Shown here piece after piece: positions 20,783-31,005 of a stretch of DNA of 64,000 bases. Made by a program: the position numbers and the translations under genes. Each line of letters opens with the position of its first letter. The stretch's first letter is position 1. The stretch spans positions 248,001-312,000 of the forward strand of contig NZ_JAKQZG010000001.1 of the NCBI RefSeq assembly GCF_024359545.1, given 5' to 3'. The DNA is from Jiella marina. GTDB taxonomy: Bacteria; Pseudomonadota; Alphaproteobacteria; Rhizobiales; Rhizobiaceae. The notes below the pieces were generated by a model. The model did not search any database, was not told where the DNA came from, and saw only the letters and a list, made by a program, of their open reading frames with translations.

Positions 20783-22159
20783 TTACGAGGTTTCTTCCGA
20801 CTTCGCAGCCTTGGCGGCCTTGGCCGCCCGGTTGCGCTCGGCAATTGCCAGACCGCGGCCTTCCTTGTTCACCTGCCGCTCCCGTGCAATTGCCAGCGCC
20901 CCGTCGGGCACGTCGTCGGTGATGACGCTTCCCGTCCCGACATAGGCGCCATCGCCGACGCGGACCGGTGCCACAAGCGAGGTGTCCGAGCCGATGAAGG
21001 CATCGGCGCCGATCACGGTGCGATGCTTGAGCGCGCTGTCGTAATTGCAGGTGATCGTGCCGGCGCCGATATTGGTCTTGGCGCCGATCTCAGCGTCGCC
21101 GATATAGGACAAATGGTTGAGCTTGGCGCCTTCGCCGAGCACCGCATTCTTGATCTCGCAGAAATTGCCGACCTTGGCGCCGGCCTTGAGGTCGGTGCCC
21201 TCGCGCAGTCGCGCAAACGGTCCGACCGACACGCCTGCCGCGATCGTCGCGCCGGCGATGTGCGAGAAGGCATGGATCACCGCACCCTCACCCACATTCA
21301 CGCCGGGACCGAACACGACGTTCGGTTCGATGGTCACGTCGCGGCCAAGCGCCGTGTCATGGGCGAACGTCACGCTGGCCGGATCGATCAGGGTGACGCC
21401 CTCTTCCAGCATGGCGCGCTCGCGCCGCATCGCCTGCCAGGTGGCCTCGACGCCGGCGAGCTCGGCGCGGGTGTTGACGCCGGCGACCTCCCAGGCCTCG
21501 GCCTCGATGGCACGGACGCTCAGGCCCTTCTGCCGTGCGATTTCCACCGCATCGGTCAGGTAGTATTCTCCCTTGGCATTGTCGTTTTCGATCGCATCGA
21601 GGATATCGAGCGCCCGGTCTCCGGAAAACGCCATCACGCCGGCATTGCAAAGGGTGATGGCGCGTTCGGCTTCGCTGGCGTCTTTTTCCTCCCGGATGGC
21701 CATCAACTCGCCGCTCGATTCGATGAGACGGCCATAACCGGTCGGGTTCTCGGGCCGGAAGCCGATGACGCAGACTTGTGCGCCGGCGATCAGCGTGGCG
21801 CGGGCCCGCGCAAGCGTTTCCGGCCGGATCAGGGGCGTGTCGGCAAAAAGGACCAGAATGTCGTCTGCGCCCACTTCAATTGCGGACCGAGCAGCAAGCA
21901 CGGCGTGGCCGGTGCCGAGCCGTTCCTCCTGCACGATATGTTCGGCATCGTCGCGATCGCGCCGCACCGCCTCGACGACAGTCTCGCTGTCCCGGCCCGA
22001 GACGACGGCGATCCGCTCGCTTCCTGCCGAAACTGCCGCGGCGACCACATGGCGCACCATCGAAAGCCCCGCCACTTCATGCAGCACTTTCGAGCGGGCG
22101 GATTTCATCCGCGTCCCCTCGCCCGCGGCAAGGATGATCGACAGGCAGCGTCTTGCCAT
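20783..22159 (-). CDS. glmU: Bifunctional UDP-GlcNAc pyrophosphorylase / glucosamine-1-phosphate acetyltransferase
   Basis: A 458-residue enzyme performing the last two steps to UDP-GlcNAc. The N-terminal uridyltransferase domain has the nucleotide loop [11 protein letters not shown] (residues 10-20) and the metal-binding segments; the C-terminal half is a left-handed beta helix of hexapeptide repeats (from about residue 250, with [20 protein letters not shown]) ending in the acetyltransferase site ([22 protein letters not shown]). The final residues form a Lys/Ala-rich tail. GAGAGG stands 6 bases before the ATG. It heads the glmU-glmS unit. Confidence 0.98.
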   Translation of the reverse strand: MARRCLSIILAAGEGTRMKSARSKVLHEVAGLSMVRHVVAAAVSAGSERIAVVSGRDSETVVEAVRRDRDDAEHIVQEERLGTGHAVLAARSAIEVGADDILVLFADTPLIRPETLARARATLIAGAQVCVIGFRPENPTGYGRLIESSGELMAIREEKDASEAERAITLCNAGVMAFSGDRALDILDAIENDNAKGEYYLTDAVEIARQKGLSVRAIEAEAWEVAGVNTRAELAGVEATWQAMRRERAMLEEGVTLIDPASVTFAHDTALGRDVTIEPNVVFGPGVNVGEGAVIHAFSHIAGATIAAGVSVGPFARLREGTDLKAGAKVGNFCEIKNAVLGEGAKLNHLSYIGDAEIGAKTNIGAGTITCNYDSALKHRTVIGADAFIGSDTSLVAPVRVGDGAYVGTGSVITDDVPDGALAIARERQVNKEGRGLAIAERNRAAKAAKAAKSEETS

Positions 22160-22244
22160 GAAATGCCTCTCAGCGTGTCAAAGAAGTCTTCGCCGCCGCT
22201 TAGCATGAAAGACGCGCAGCACGCGAGACGAGGCTGCGGGCGCG

Positions 22245-22985
22245 TCAGCCGATGGTCTGAAGTGCCGGGAACGTTTCGAGCAGCCAGAACGACATGCTCT
22301 GCATGCCGCCGGTGAGGAACAGGACTCCGGTGACGACCAGAAGACCGCCCATGGCCTTTTCGACGGCGTCGAGATGACGACGGAAGCTCGACATCCAGCG
22401 GAAGAAGGCACCGGAAAAGGCCGCCGCCAGGATGAAGGGAATGCCAAGCCCGGCCGAATAGAAACCGAGCATCACCGCGCCCTCGCCCACCGTACCCCTG
22501 GCACCGGCCAGGCCCAGGATCGCGCCTAGCACCGGGCCGATACAGGGTGTCCAGCCGAAGGCGAAGGCCAGCCCCATCAGATAGGCGCCGATCAGGCTCT
22601 TCGGACGGTCGGGCGCCTGCAGTCGCGCCTCGCGGGCGAGAAAGGACAGGCGGAACAGGCCGAGGAAATTCAGCCCCATGACGATGATGGCGATACCGGC
22701 GACGATGCCGAGCCAGTCGAGATTCTGGCGCAGAAGCTGCCCGATCGTGCTGGCGCCGGCGCCGAGCGCCACGAAAACCGTGGAAAATCCCAGGACGAAG
22801 ATCACCGAGGAACCGAGCAGCCGAGCGTATCCCGCCGACGCCACTGCCGGACCGTTGCGAAGATCGTCCGCCGAGACGCCGGCCATGTAGCAGAGATAGG
22901 GCGGCACCAGAGGCAGCACGCAGGGAGACAGGAACGAAAGAGCCCCCGCCAGGATTGCCGTCGGATAGGATAGATCTGCGATCAC
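22245..22985 (-). CDS. ccdA: Cytochrome c biogenesis protein CcdA (thiol-disulfide transmembrane reductase)
   Basis: A 246-residue inner-membrane protein with six hydrophobic helices that passes electrons from cytoplasmic thioredoxin to periplasmic thiol proteins. The redox cysteines are C22 in LSPCVLPLVPPY and C148 in WTPCIGPVLGA, the two conserved helix positions of CcdA/DsbD. The length is typical. The start is GTG at 22985. It is 85 bases from glmU in the same direction and divergent from uvrA across a 375-base gap. The partner reductase is not in the window. Confidence 0.95.
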   Translation of the reverse strand: MIADLSYPTAILAGALSFLSPCVLPLVPPYLCYMAGVSADDLRNGPAVASAGYARLLGSSVIFVLGFSTVFVALGAGASTIGQLLRQNLDWLGIVAGIAIIVMGLNFLGLFRLSFLAREARLQAPDRPKSLIGAYLMGLAFAFGWTPCIGPVLGAILGLAGARGTVGEGAVMLGFYSAGLGIPFILAAAFSGAFFRWMSSFRRHLDAVEKAMGGLLVVTGVLFLTGGMQSMSFWLLETFPALQTIG

Positions 22986-23360
22986 GAGCCCGCCTTCGAT
23001 TCATGCCCGACATTTGTCGCCACCGCGGGATCCCTTGCCGGCGCATTTTGACGACAATGCCGTCGGTCGCTGGATCCGTTTCTTTGCGGCGGTGATGCCT
23101 CTATCAGAGGAACGCCCAGACGCGAAGCGATGGCTTAAAGAGACGGGCTCGGCGATCGCCATGCGCCGTCATGCCGCAGCGCAACGGGGTCGCGACGGTT
23201 TCGTCTGGCCGGCTGGAAACGTTACGCGACCGACGCCGTGAAAAGTTGATCGGCAGAGTCGTCCACAGCGGTGCCGGGACGGCTTGGAGTCCTGCCTCGC
23301 GAGTCTTAAGTAGGGCGCTGCTCTAGAGACAAAACACGAACGACGGACCGGCGACCCTCC
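22986..23360. other. Divergent promoter region between ccdA and uvrA
   Basis: A 375-base gap without a convincing gene; a 75-residue frame at 23014-23241 has no family character. I looked for the alphaproteobacterial LexA operator (GTTC or GAAC direct repeat with 7-base spacing) and did not find a match, although uvrA is normally SOS-controlled. Confidence 0.5.
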
Positions 23361-26243
23361 ATGGCCGAATTGAAGACGATCTCCATCCGCGGTGCGAGAG
23401 AACACAATCTGAAAGGTGTCGATCTCGACCTGCCGCGGGACTCGCTGATCGTCATGACCGGGCTTTCGGGCTCCGGAAAATCGTCTCTCGCCTTCGATAC
23501 GATCTACGCCGAAGGCCAGCGCCGCTATGTCGAAAGCCTGTCGGCCTATGCCCGGCAGTTTCTGGAGATGATGCAGAAGCCGGACGTCGACCAGATCGAG
23601 GGGCTGTCGCCGGCGATTTCCATCGAACAGAAGACGACGTCGAAGAATCCGCGCTCGACCGTCGGCACGGTCACCGAAATCTACGACTATCTGCGGCTTC
23701 TCTTTGCCCGGGTCGGCATTCCCTATTCGCCGGCCACGGGGCTTCCGATCGAGAGCCAGACCGTCAGCCAGATGGTCGACCGGGTGATGGCGCTCGACGA
23801 AGGCACGCGGCTCTATCTGCTGGCGCCGATGATCCGCGGCCGCAAGGGCGAGTACAGGAAGGAGCTGGCGGAGCTTCAGAAGAAAGGCTTCCAGCGCGTG
23901 CGCATCGACGGCGAGTTCTATGACATCGCCGATGCGCCGGCCCTCGACAAGAAATACAAGCACGACATCGACGTGGTCGTGGACCGGATCGTCGTGCGCG
24001 ACGACATCGCATCGCGGCTCGCCGACTCCCTCGAAACGGCGCTCGGCCTGTCGGATGGCATCGCCCACGCGGAATTTGCCGACGAGCGCGACGAGAACGG
24101 CAAGCCCCGTCAGCTCGTCTTTTCGGAAAAATTCGCCTGTCCGGTCTCCGGCTTCACCATCCCGGAAATCGAGCCGCGGCTGTTTTCCTTCAACAACCCG
24201 TTCGGCGCCTGCCCCCGTTGCGACGGGCTCGGCTCGGAGCGCGCAGTCGATCCCAAACTCGTCGTGCCCAACGAAGGGATGACGCTGAAAGCGGGCGCCA
24301 TCGCACCCTGGGCCAAGTCCACCTCGCCCTATTACGGCCAGACCCTCGACGCGTTGGGCAAGGCGTTCGGCTTCAAGCAGACCGACCGCTGGGTCGATCT
24401 TTCGGACGAGGCGAAGAGCGCGATCCTCAACGGCACCGGCAAGCAGAAGATCGAGTTCCGCTACAAGGACGGCCTGCGTGCCTACACGACGACCAAGACC
24501 TTCGAGGGCGTGGTGCCCAATCTCTCGCGCCGCTGGAAGGAGACCGAGTCGGCCTTCATGCGCGAGGAGATCGAGCGCTTCATGTCGGCGACGCCCTGCC
24601 CGGCCTGCAACGGCCACCGGCTGAAGCCGGAGGCACTGGCGGTCAAGATCGCCGGACGGCATATCGGCGAAGTCACCCAGCTTTCGATCCGCCACGCGGC
24701 AGACTGGTTCGCCGACCTGCCCGACCAGCTTTCGGACAAGCAGAACGAGATCGCCGTCCGCATCCTGAAGGAAATCCGCGAGCGGCTGAAATTCCTGAAT
24801 GATGTCGGGCTCGATTATCTCACGCTCTCCCGCTCGTCCGGCACGCTCTCCGGCGGCGAAAGCCAGCGTATTCGCCTCGCCTCGCAGATTGGCTCGGGTC
24901 TCACCGGCGTGCTTTACGTTCTGGACGAGCCGTCCATCGGCCTGCACCAGCGCGACAACGCCCGGCTGCTCGACACGCTCAAGCATCTGCGCGACATCGG
25001 CAACACGGTGATCGTCGTCGAGCATGACGAGGATGCGATCCTGACCGCCGACCATGTGGTGGACATAGGGCCGGCGGCTGGCATCCATGGCGGCCAGGTG
25101 ATCGCGTCCGGAACGCCGAGCGAGATCATGGCCAATCCGAAGTCGCTCACCGGCCGCTATCTCTCCGGCGATCTCGGCGTGCCGGTTCCCGAGAAGCGGC
25201 GGAGCACGCCCAAAAACAAGCGGCTGAAGGTTGTCGGTGCGCGCGGCAACAATTTGAAGGACGTGACCGCCGAAATCCCGCTTGGCGTCTTCTCCTGCGT
25301 CACCGGCGTGTCGGGAGGCGGCAAGTCCACATTCCTCATCGAGACGCTGTTCAAGGCGGCCTCGCGCCGGATCGCCAATGGCCGCGACATTCCCGCCGAG
25401 CACGACCGCGTCGAAGGCCTGGAGCTTCTCGACAAGGTCATCGACATCGACCAGTCGCCCATCGGCCGCACGCCGCGCTCGAACCCGGCCACCTATACCG
25501 GTGCCTTCACCCCGATCCGCGACTGGTTCTCCGCGCTTCCCGAAGCCAAGGCGCGCGGCTACCAGCCCGGCCGTTTTTCCTTCAACGTCAAGGGCGGACG
25601 CTGCGAGGCCTGCCAGGGCGACGGCGTCATCAAGATTGAGATGCACTTCCTACCGGACGTCTACGTCACCTGCGACGTCTGCAAGGGCAAGCGCTACAAT
25701 CGCGAGACGCTGGAAGTCACCTTCAAGGAAAAGTCGATCGCCGACGTGCTCGACATGACCGTCGAGGAAGGCGTCGACTTCTTCGCCGCCGTCCCGGCCG
25801 TGCGCGACAAGCTCGTCACGCTCAACGAGGTCGGCCTCGGCTACATCAAGATCGGCCAGCAGGCGACGACGCTGTCGGGCGGCGAGGCGCAGCGCGTGAA
25901 GCTCGCCAAAGAGCTGTCGCGTCGCGCCACCGGCAAGACGCTCTACATTCTCGACGAGCCGACCACGGGCCTGCATTTCCACGATGTCGCCAAGCTCCTG
26001 GACGTGCTCCATGATCTGGTCGATCGCGGCAATTCGGTGGTGGTGATCGAGCACAATCTGGAGGTCATCAAGACCGCCGACTGGCTGATCGACATCGGTC
26101 CGGAAGGCGGCGATGGCGGCGGCGAGATCGTGGCCGCCGGCACGCCAGAGGACGTGATCAAGGTCGATCGATCGTATACGGGGCAGTTCCTGAAAGAGCT
26201 TCTGGAGCGGCGGCCGCGGGTGAAGAGAGAGGCGGCGGAGTAG
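23361..26243 (+). CDS. uvrA: Excinuclease ABC subunit A
   Basis: A 960-residue ATPase that locates bulky DNA lesions with UvrB in nucleotide excision repair. It has the two ABC modules of the family: the first Walker A GLSGSGKS at residues 34-41, signature [15 protein letters not shown] near residue 495, second Walker [10 protein letters not shown] near residue 650 and second signature [17 protein letters not shown] near 835. Zinc-finger cysteines appear as CPRC...CPAC in the first half and CEAC...CDVC in the second. The length is typical. It is followed after 2 bases by a DUF72 gene, probably cotranscribed. Confidence 0.98.
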   Translation: MAELKTISIRGAREHNLKGVDLDLPRDSLIVMTGLSGSGKSSLAFDTIYAEGQRRYVESLSAYARQFLEMMQKPDVDQIEGLSPAISIEQKTTSKNPRSTVGTVTEIYDYLRLLFARVGIPYSPATGLPIESQTVSQMVDRVMALDEGTRLYLLAPMIRGRKGEYRKELAELQKKGFQRVRIDGEFYDIADAPALDKKYKHDIDVVVDRIVVRDDIASRLADSLETALGLSDGIAHAEFADERDENGKPRQLVFSEKFACPVSGFTIPEIEPRLFSFNNPFGACPRCDGLGSERAVDPKLVVPNEGMTLKAGAIAPWAKSTSPYYGQTLDALGKAFGFKQTDRWVDLSDEAKSAILNGTGKQKIEFRYKDGLRAYTTTKTFEGVVPNLSRRWKETESAFMREEIERFMSATPCPACNGHRLKPEALAVKIAGRHIGEVTQLSIRHAADWFADLPDQLSDKQNEIAVRILKEIRERLKFLNDVGLDYLTLSRSSGTLSGGESQRIRLASQIGSGLTGVLYVLDEPSIGLHQRDNARLLDTLKHLRDIGNTVIVVEHDEDAILTADHVVDIGPAAGIHGGQVIASGTPSEIMANPKSLTGRYLSGDLGVPVPEKRRSTPKNKRLKVVGARGNNLKDVTAEIPLGVFSCVTGVSGGGKSTFLIETLFKAASRRIANGRDIPAEHDRVEGLELLDKVIDIDQSPIGRTPRSNPATYTGAFTPIRDWFSALPEAKARGYQPGRFSFNVKGGRCEACQGDGVIKIEMHFLPDVYVTCDVCKGKRYNRETLEVTFKEKSIADVLDMTVEEGVDFFAAVPAVRDKLVTLNEVGLGYIKIGQQATTLSGGEAQRVKLAKELSRRATGKTLYILDEPTTGLHFHDVAKLLDVLHDLVDRGNSVVVIEHNLEVIKTADWLIDIGPEGGDGGGEIVAAGTPEDVIKVDRSYTGQFLKELLERRPRVKREAAE

Positions 26244-26245
26244 AC

Positions 26246-27049
26246 ATGAGCGGCATCATCCGCACCGGCATCGGCGGCTGGAATTTCGAACCTTGGGAAA
26301 AGACCTTCTACCCATCCGACCTGCCGAAGAAGCGGCAGCTCGAATATGCCGCCTCGAAGCTGCAGACGATCGAGGTCAACGGCACCTTCTATCGCTCGCA
26401 AAAGCCAGAGACCTTCGCCAAATGGGCGAGCGAGGCACCGGAGGGCTTCGTATTCTCGCTCAAGGCGCCGCGCTATGCGGTGAACCGCAGGGTGCTGGCC
26501 GAAGGTGGCGAGTCGATCGCCCGTTTTGCCGAGTCCGGCATTGTCGAGCTCGGCGACAAGCTGGGGCCGATCCTGTGGCAGTTCGCGGCGACGAAGCGTT
26601 TCGAGCCGGATGATTTCGGCGCCTTCCTGAAGCTCCTGCCGACAAAGGCCGGCGGATATCCGCTCCGCCATGTCGTCGAGCCGCGGCATGAGAGTTTCGC
26701 CTGCCCCGAGGCCGTCGCCCTGTGCCGCGAGGCGGGAGTCGCGATCGTCTGCGCCGACAGCGAGGATTATCCGCAGATCGCGGACGTGACGTCCGATTTC
26801 GTCTATCTGCGGCTTCAGCGCGGCAGCGAGGATATCGACACGTGCTACGAGCCATATGATCTCGATCGCTGGGCCACGCGGCTCAAGCAATACGCCGATG
26901 GCGACGAGCCCTCCGACCTGACCAAGGCCGATCCCGATTCGAGTGCCAAGTCCGAGCCGCGCGACGTCTTCGCCTATTTCATCCGCTCGGGAAAACCACG
27001 CGCGCCGCACGGGGCGATGGCGCTGCAGGAGCGGCTGCACTCGGACTGA
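26246..27049 (+). CDS. DUF72 domain-containing protein (YecE family)
   Basis: A 267-residue TIM-barrel protein of the DUF72/YecE family, of unknown reaction. The family start GIGGWNFEPW, the EVNGTFYR strand, the FSLKAPR segment and the VEPRHESF motif are all visible. The start is 2 bases after the uvrA stop, implying translational coupling with uvrA. Its last 71 bases (26979-27049) overlap, on the opposite strand, the extended 3' end of nnr. A link to DNA repair is suggested only by the neighbour. Confidence 0.9.
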   Translation: MSGIIRTGIGGWNFEPWEKTFYPSDLPKKRQLEYAASKLQTIEVNGTFYRSQKPETFAKWASEAPEGFVFSLKAPRYAVNRRVLAEGGESIARFAESGIVELGDKLGPILWQFAATKRFEPDDFGAFLKLLPTKAGGYPLRHVVEPRHESFACPEAVALCREAGVAIVCADSEDYPQIADVTSDFVYLRLQRGSEDIDTCYEPYDLDRWATRLKQYADGDEPSDLTKADPDSSAKSEPRDVFAYFIRSGKPRAPHGAMALQERLHSD

Positions 27050-28604
27050 ATGCCGATCCACTGCACGGTCTTCGTCTTAATGCCAGCCGTAACGATGCAA
27101 TCTCGGCGTGAACGCGCGGCAGCATGCTCGGCAAATCCTCCGCGATGAGCCCCGGCCCGAACGCTTCGGCGGCCTTGCCGTGCATCCAGACGCCGGCGCA
27201 GGCCGCCTCGAAGCTGGGCGTTCCCTGCGCCAGTTGCGCCGCGATGAGGCCGGTGAGCACGTCGCCCGTCCCGGCCGTGGCGAGCCACGGCGTGCCTGTG
27301 GCATTGATCGCCGCCCGCCCGTCCGGCGCCGCGATGACCGTGTCTCGCCCCTTCAGCACGACGATAGCCCGCGCCCTTGCGGCCGCCTGTCGGGCCCGGT
27401 CGAGCTTGCACAACTCGTCATTCGCAGTGAGATCGGGAAAGAGCCGCTTGAATTCGCCCTCGTGGGGCGTCAGCACGAGCTTCGCGTCGTCGACAGCACC
27501 GTCAGAAGCAAGGGCAAAGAGGGCGTCCGGGTCCTCCGCAAAAGAGGTGATGCCGTCCGCATCCAGCACGAGACGCCGATCCGCCGCGAGTACGGCTTCG
27601 ACGGTGCGCCTTGCCCCCTCGCCGACCCCGAAGCCTGGCCCCAGAACGAAGGCGTTGAAACGTTTATCCTCCAGACACTGGCCGAGATCCTCCGCGCTGT
27701 CACATGCCCTGAGCATAACCGCCGTCAGATGCGCGGCATTCACCAGAACCGCGCTCGCTGGCGAAAAGATTGTGACGAGGCCCGCCCCGCCGCGCAGAGC
27801 CGCCATAGCCGCCATCCGGGCCGCGCCTGTCTTGGAGGCCGATCCGGAAAAGACCACCGCATGACCGCGATCGTATTTGTGCCCAGCGTCGGTCGGAAAA
27901 CTCAGACGTTCAAGCCAGAGCAGCGGCTCGTTGGCGAAATTAGCCGGCTCGATCGCGGCCAGGACATCGGCCGCAATGCCGATATCCGTGACCGTGACCT
28001 CTCCGCAATGGGATCGGCCGGGTTCGAGCAGATGGCCGGGCTTGCGCCGGAAGAAGGTGACGGTAGCGTTGGCTGTGATCGCCGTACCCATCATGCGACC
28101 CGTTGCCCCCGCGATCCCGGATGGCAGATCGATCGCCAGGACCGGCGTCGCGCTTGCATTCAGCTTGTCGACAGTGTCTGCGACCCCTCCTTCCAGCGGT
28201 CGCCCAAGCCCGGCGCCGAAGAGGCCGTCAACGACGAGGTCGTGGTCGGCCGGAGAAAACGCTTCGAGCGGTTCCGTTCGCCCATGATAGGCCCCTGCCG
28301 CCTTCGCCGCATCGCCGGAGAGCTTTTCGATGGGGGAAAGGTGATAGACCACGACTTCGCGATCGTTCCTTGCCAGGATCGAGGCTGCCGCGAACGCGTC
28401 GCCGCCATTGTTGCCCGGGCCGGCGAGGAGTGCGATCCGCTTCGCAAATGGCCAATGCGTGAGCGCCTTTTCCGCAACGGCACTGGCGGCCCTTTCCATC
28501 AGGACGATTCCCTCGGTGCCCGCCGCAATGGTTGCCTGATCCGCCTGCGCCATCTCCTGCGGCGTCAGAAGTGCAACGCCGGTTGCGTCCGTTTTGACCA
28601 CCAT
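26979..28604 (-). CDS. nnr: Bifunctional NAD(P)H-hydrate epimerase / ADP-dependent dehydratase
   Basis: A 541-residue repair enzyme that converts the damaged hydrates NADHX and NADPHX back to NADH and NADPH. Residues about 10-225 are the epimerase (YjeF N) domain with GPGNNGGDAF; residues about 235-500 are the ribokinase-like dehydratase (YjeF C) domain with TPHEGEFKRLF and TAGTGDVLTGL. The typical family end is near the segment DLPSMLPRV; here about 40 further residues follow, rich in Arg, Ala, Pro and Ser, and their coding bases run antisense into the DUF72 gene. The tail looks like translated antisense DNA and may come from a lost stop codon. The rest is normal. Confidence 0.94.
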   Translation of the reverse strand: MVVKTDATGVALLTPQEMAQADQATIAAGTEGIVLMERAASAVAEKALTHWPFAKRIALLAGPGNNGGDAFAAASILARNDREVVVYHLSPIEKLSGDAAKAAGAYHGRTEPLEAFSPADHDLVVDGLFGAGLGRPLEGGVADTVDKLNASATPVLAIDLPSGIAGATGRMMGTAITANATVTFFRRKPGHLLEPGRSHCGEVTVTDIGIAADVLAAIEPANFANEPLLWLERLSFPTDAGHKYDRGHAVVFSGSASKTGAARMAAMAALRGGAGLVTIFSPASAVLVNAAHLTAVMLRACDSAEDLGQCLEDKRFNAFVLGPGFGVGEGARRTVEAVLAADRRLVLDADGITSFAEDPDALFALASDGAVDDAKLVLTPHEGEFKRLFPDLTANDELCKLDRARQAAARARAIVVLKGRDTVIAAPDGRAAINATGTPWLATAGTGDVLTGLIAAQLAQGTPSFEAACAGVWMHGKAAEAFGPGLIAEDLPSMLPRVHAEIASLRLALRRRPCSGSAFSPSAAAPAAPSPRAARVVFPSG

Positions 28605-28710
28605 AGATGCCTAAATTTCACTCAATCAGATTGATGTTTGTGCAGATGTTCGAGCACCCCGGAGGCTTCCGGGATGCATGCGAGAATGATAGGGCCGAAG
28701 TGGCGAGTGA

Positions 28711-29220
<510 letters not shown>

Positions 29221-29288
29221 CACCTCAATCCTCCGGCAAACCGAAAAATCAACAGAACGCGAACGACCTGAACCTAGGAAGGAAGGCC

Positions 29289-30698
29289 ATGACGACTGCC
29301 AACGAGATTCTGAAGCAGATCAAGGACAACGATGTGAAGTTCGTTGATCTCCGCTTCACCGATCCGAAGGGCAAGATGCAGCACGTCACGATGGATGCGT
29401 CCATCGTCGACGAGGACATGTTTTCGGAAGGCTCGATGTTCGACGGCTCGTCGATCGCCGGCTGGAAGGCGATCAACGAATCCGACATGGTTCTGATGCC
29501 CGACCCCGAAACCGCCTATATGGACCCCTTCTTCGCCCAGTCGACGATGGCGATCGTCTGCGACATTCTCGATCCGATCTCGGGTGAAGGCTACAATCGC
29601 GACCCGCGCTCCACGGCGCGCAAGGCGGAAGCCTATCTCTCCCAGTCGGGAATCGGCGATACCTGCTTCTTCGGCCCGGAAGCCGAGTTCTTCGTGTTCG
29701 ACGACGTCCGCTACAAGGCCGATCCTTACAATACCGGTTTCAAGCTCGATTCGACCGAGCTGCCGTCGAACGACGACACCGAATACGAGACCGGCAATCT
29801 CGGCCACCGGCCTCGCACCAAGGGCGGCTACTTCCCGGTCCCGCCGGTCGATTCCTGCCAGGACATGCGCTCCGAGATGCTCACGGTCATGGCCGAGATG
29901 GGCGTCGCGGTCGAGAAGCACCACCACGAGGTGGCCGCGGCCCAGCACGAGCTCGGCATCAAGTTCGACACGCTGACGCGCAATGCCGACAAGCTGCAGA
30001 TCTACAAGTACGTGATCCATCAGGTCGCAAACGCTTACGGCAAGACGGCGACCTTCATGCCTAAGCCGGTCTATGGCGACAACGGTTCGGGCATGCACGT
30101 CCACCAGTCGATCTGGAAGGGCGACAAGCCGGCCTTCGCTGGCAATGAATATGCCGGTCTGTCGGAGACCTGCCTCCACTACATCGGCGGCATCATCAAG
30201 CACGCCAAGGCGCTCAACGCCTTCACCAACCCGTCGACCAATTCCTACAAGCGTCTGGTCCCCGGCTTCGAGGCGCCGGTGCTACTCGCCTATTCGGCGC
30301 GCAACCGCTCGGCCTCCTGCCGCATCCCATTCGGCCAGTCGCCGAAGTCGAAGCGCGTCGAGGTTCGCTTCCCGGATCCGACGGCGAACCCCTATCTCGC
30401 CTTCGCCGCGCTTCTCATGGCTGGCCTGGACGGCATCAAGAACAAGATCCATCCGGGCGCTGCCATGGACAAGGATCTCTACGATCTGCCGCCGGAAGAG
30501 CTGAAGGAGATCCCGACCGTCTGCCGCTCGCTGCGTGAGGCGATGGAGTCGCTCGATGCCGATCGCGACTTCCTCAAGGCCGGCGGCGTGTTCGACGACG
30601 ACCAGATCGATGCCTTCATCGACCTGAAGATGGCCGAGGTGCTGCGCTACGAGATGACGCCGCATCCGATCGAATTCGACATGTACTACTCGGTCTGA
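29289..30698 (+). CDS. glnA: Glutamine synthetase type I
   Basis: A 469-residue dodecameric enzyme making glutamine from glutamate, ammonia and ATP. The N-terminal beta-grasp domain, FDGSSIAGW, the [12 protein letters not shown] metal site, [10 protein letters not shown], and the ATP segment around [15 protein letters not shown] are all present. The adenylylation site is Tyr398 in [10 protein letters not shown], so activity should be lowered by GlnE-type adenylylation. The ribosome site AGGAAGGAAGG precedes the ATG. A strong terminator follows 28 bases after the stop. It probably also receives readthrough from the glnB promoter. Confidence 0.99.
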   Translation: MTTANEILKQIKDNDVKFVDLRFTDPKGKMQHVTMDASIVDEDMFSEGSMFDGSSIAGWKAINESDMVLMPDPETAYMDPFFAQSTMAIVCDILDPISGEGYNRDPRSTARKAEAYLSQSGIGDTCFFGPEAEFFVFDDVRYKADPYNTGFKLDSTELPSNDDTEYETGNLGHRPRTKGGYFPVPPVDSCQDMRSEMLTVMAEMGVAVEKHHHEVAAAQHELGIKFDTLTRNADKLQIYKYVIHQVANAYGKTATFMPKPVYGDNGSGMHVHQSIWKGDKPAFAGNEYAGLSETCLHYIGGIIKHAKALNAFTNPSTNSYKRLVPGFEAPVLLAYSARNRSASCRIPFGQSPKSKRVEVRFPDPTANPYLAFAALLMAGLDGIKNKIHPGAAMDKDLYDLPPEELKEIPTVCRSLREAMESLDADRDFLKAGGVFDDDQIDAFIDLKMAEVLRYEMTPHPIEFDMYYSV

Positions 30699-30726
30699 GC
30701 CGAGAAGAGCCATTGGCTACGATGGG

Positions 30727-30757
30727 AGGGCGTCCGGCAACGGGCGCCCTTTTCTTT
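30727..30757 (+). terminator. Rho-independent terminator of glnBA
   Basis: Bases 30727-30750 form a 10-pair hairpin (one G-T pair) closed by the stable GNRA-type tetraloop GCAA, followed directly by TTTTCTTT. Confidence 0.92.
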
Positions 30758-31005
30758 CGCGGAGGTGGTTGGTCTTCGGAAAGGCTGTCGGCTTTTTCCG
30801 TCTCGCCATGTCTCCCGCTGTGCGCGCTCGAAGCGGAAATTTCACGGCTGCCTTCGCGGTTCTGGTGGAAAACGGCGGAAACCACCCTAATCGCGTGGTG
30901 AAGCGAAGTCGGTCGGCTTGAAGAACATTTCGTGAAAGTGTAGCAAATGGCCATGATCGCGGCGCACAATGCTACCTGTCCATCGAACGAGGGTTTTGAA
31001 GGCTG

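Noticed and set aside
23014-23241. 75-codon plus-strand frame between ccdA and uvrA
   Set aside because: No family, no ribosome site, likely chance.
23169-25646. 825-codon minus-strand frame over uvrA
   Set aside because: Pure antisense of uvrA, with no ribosome site and no recognisable domain.
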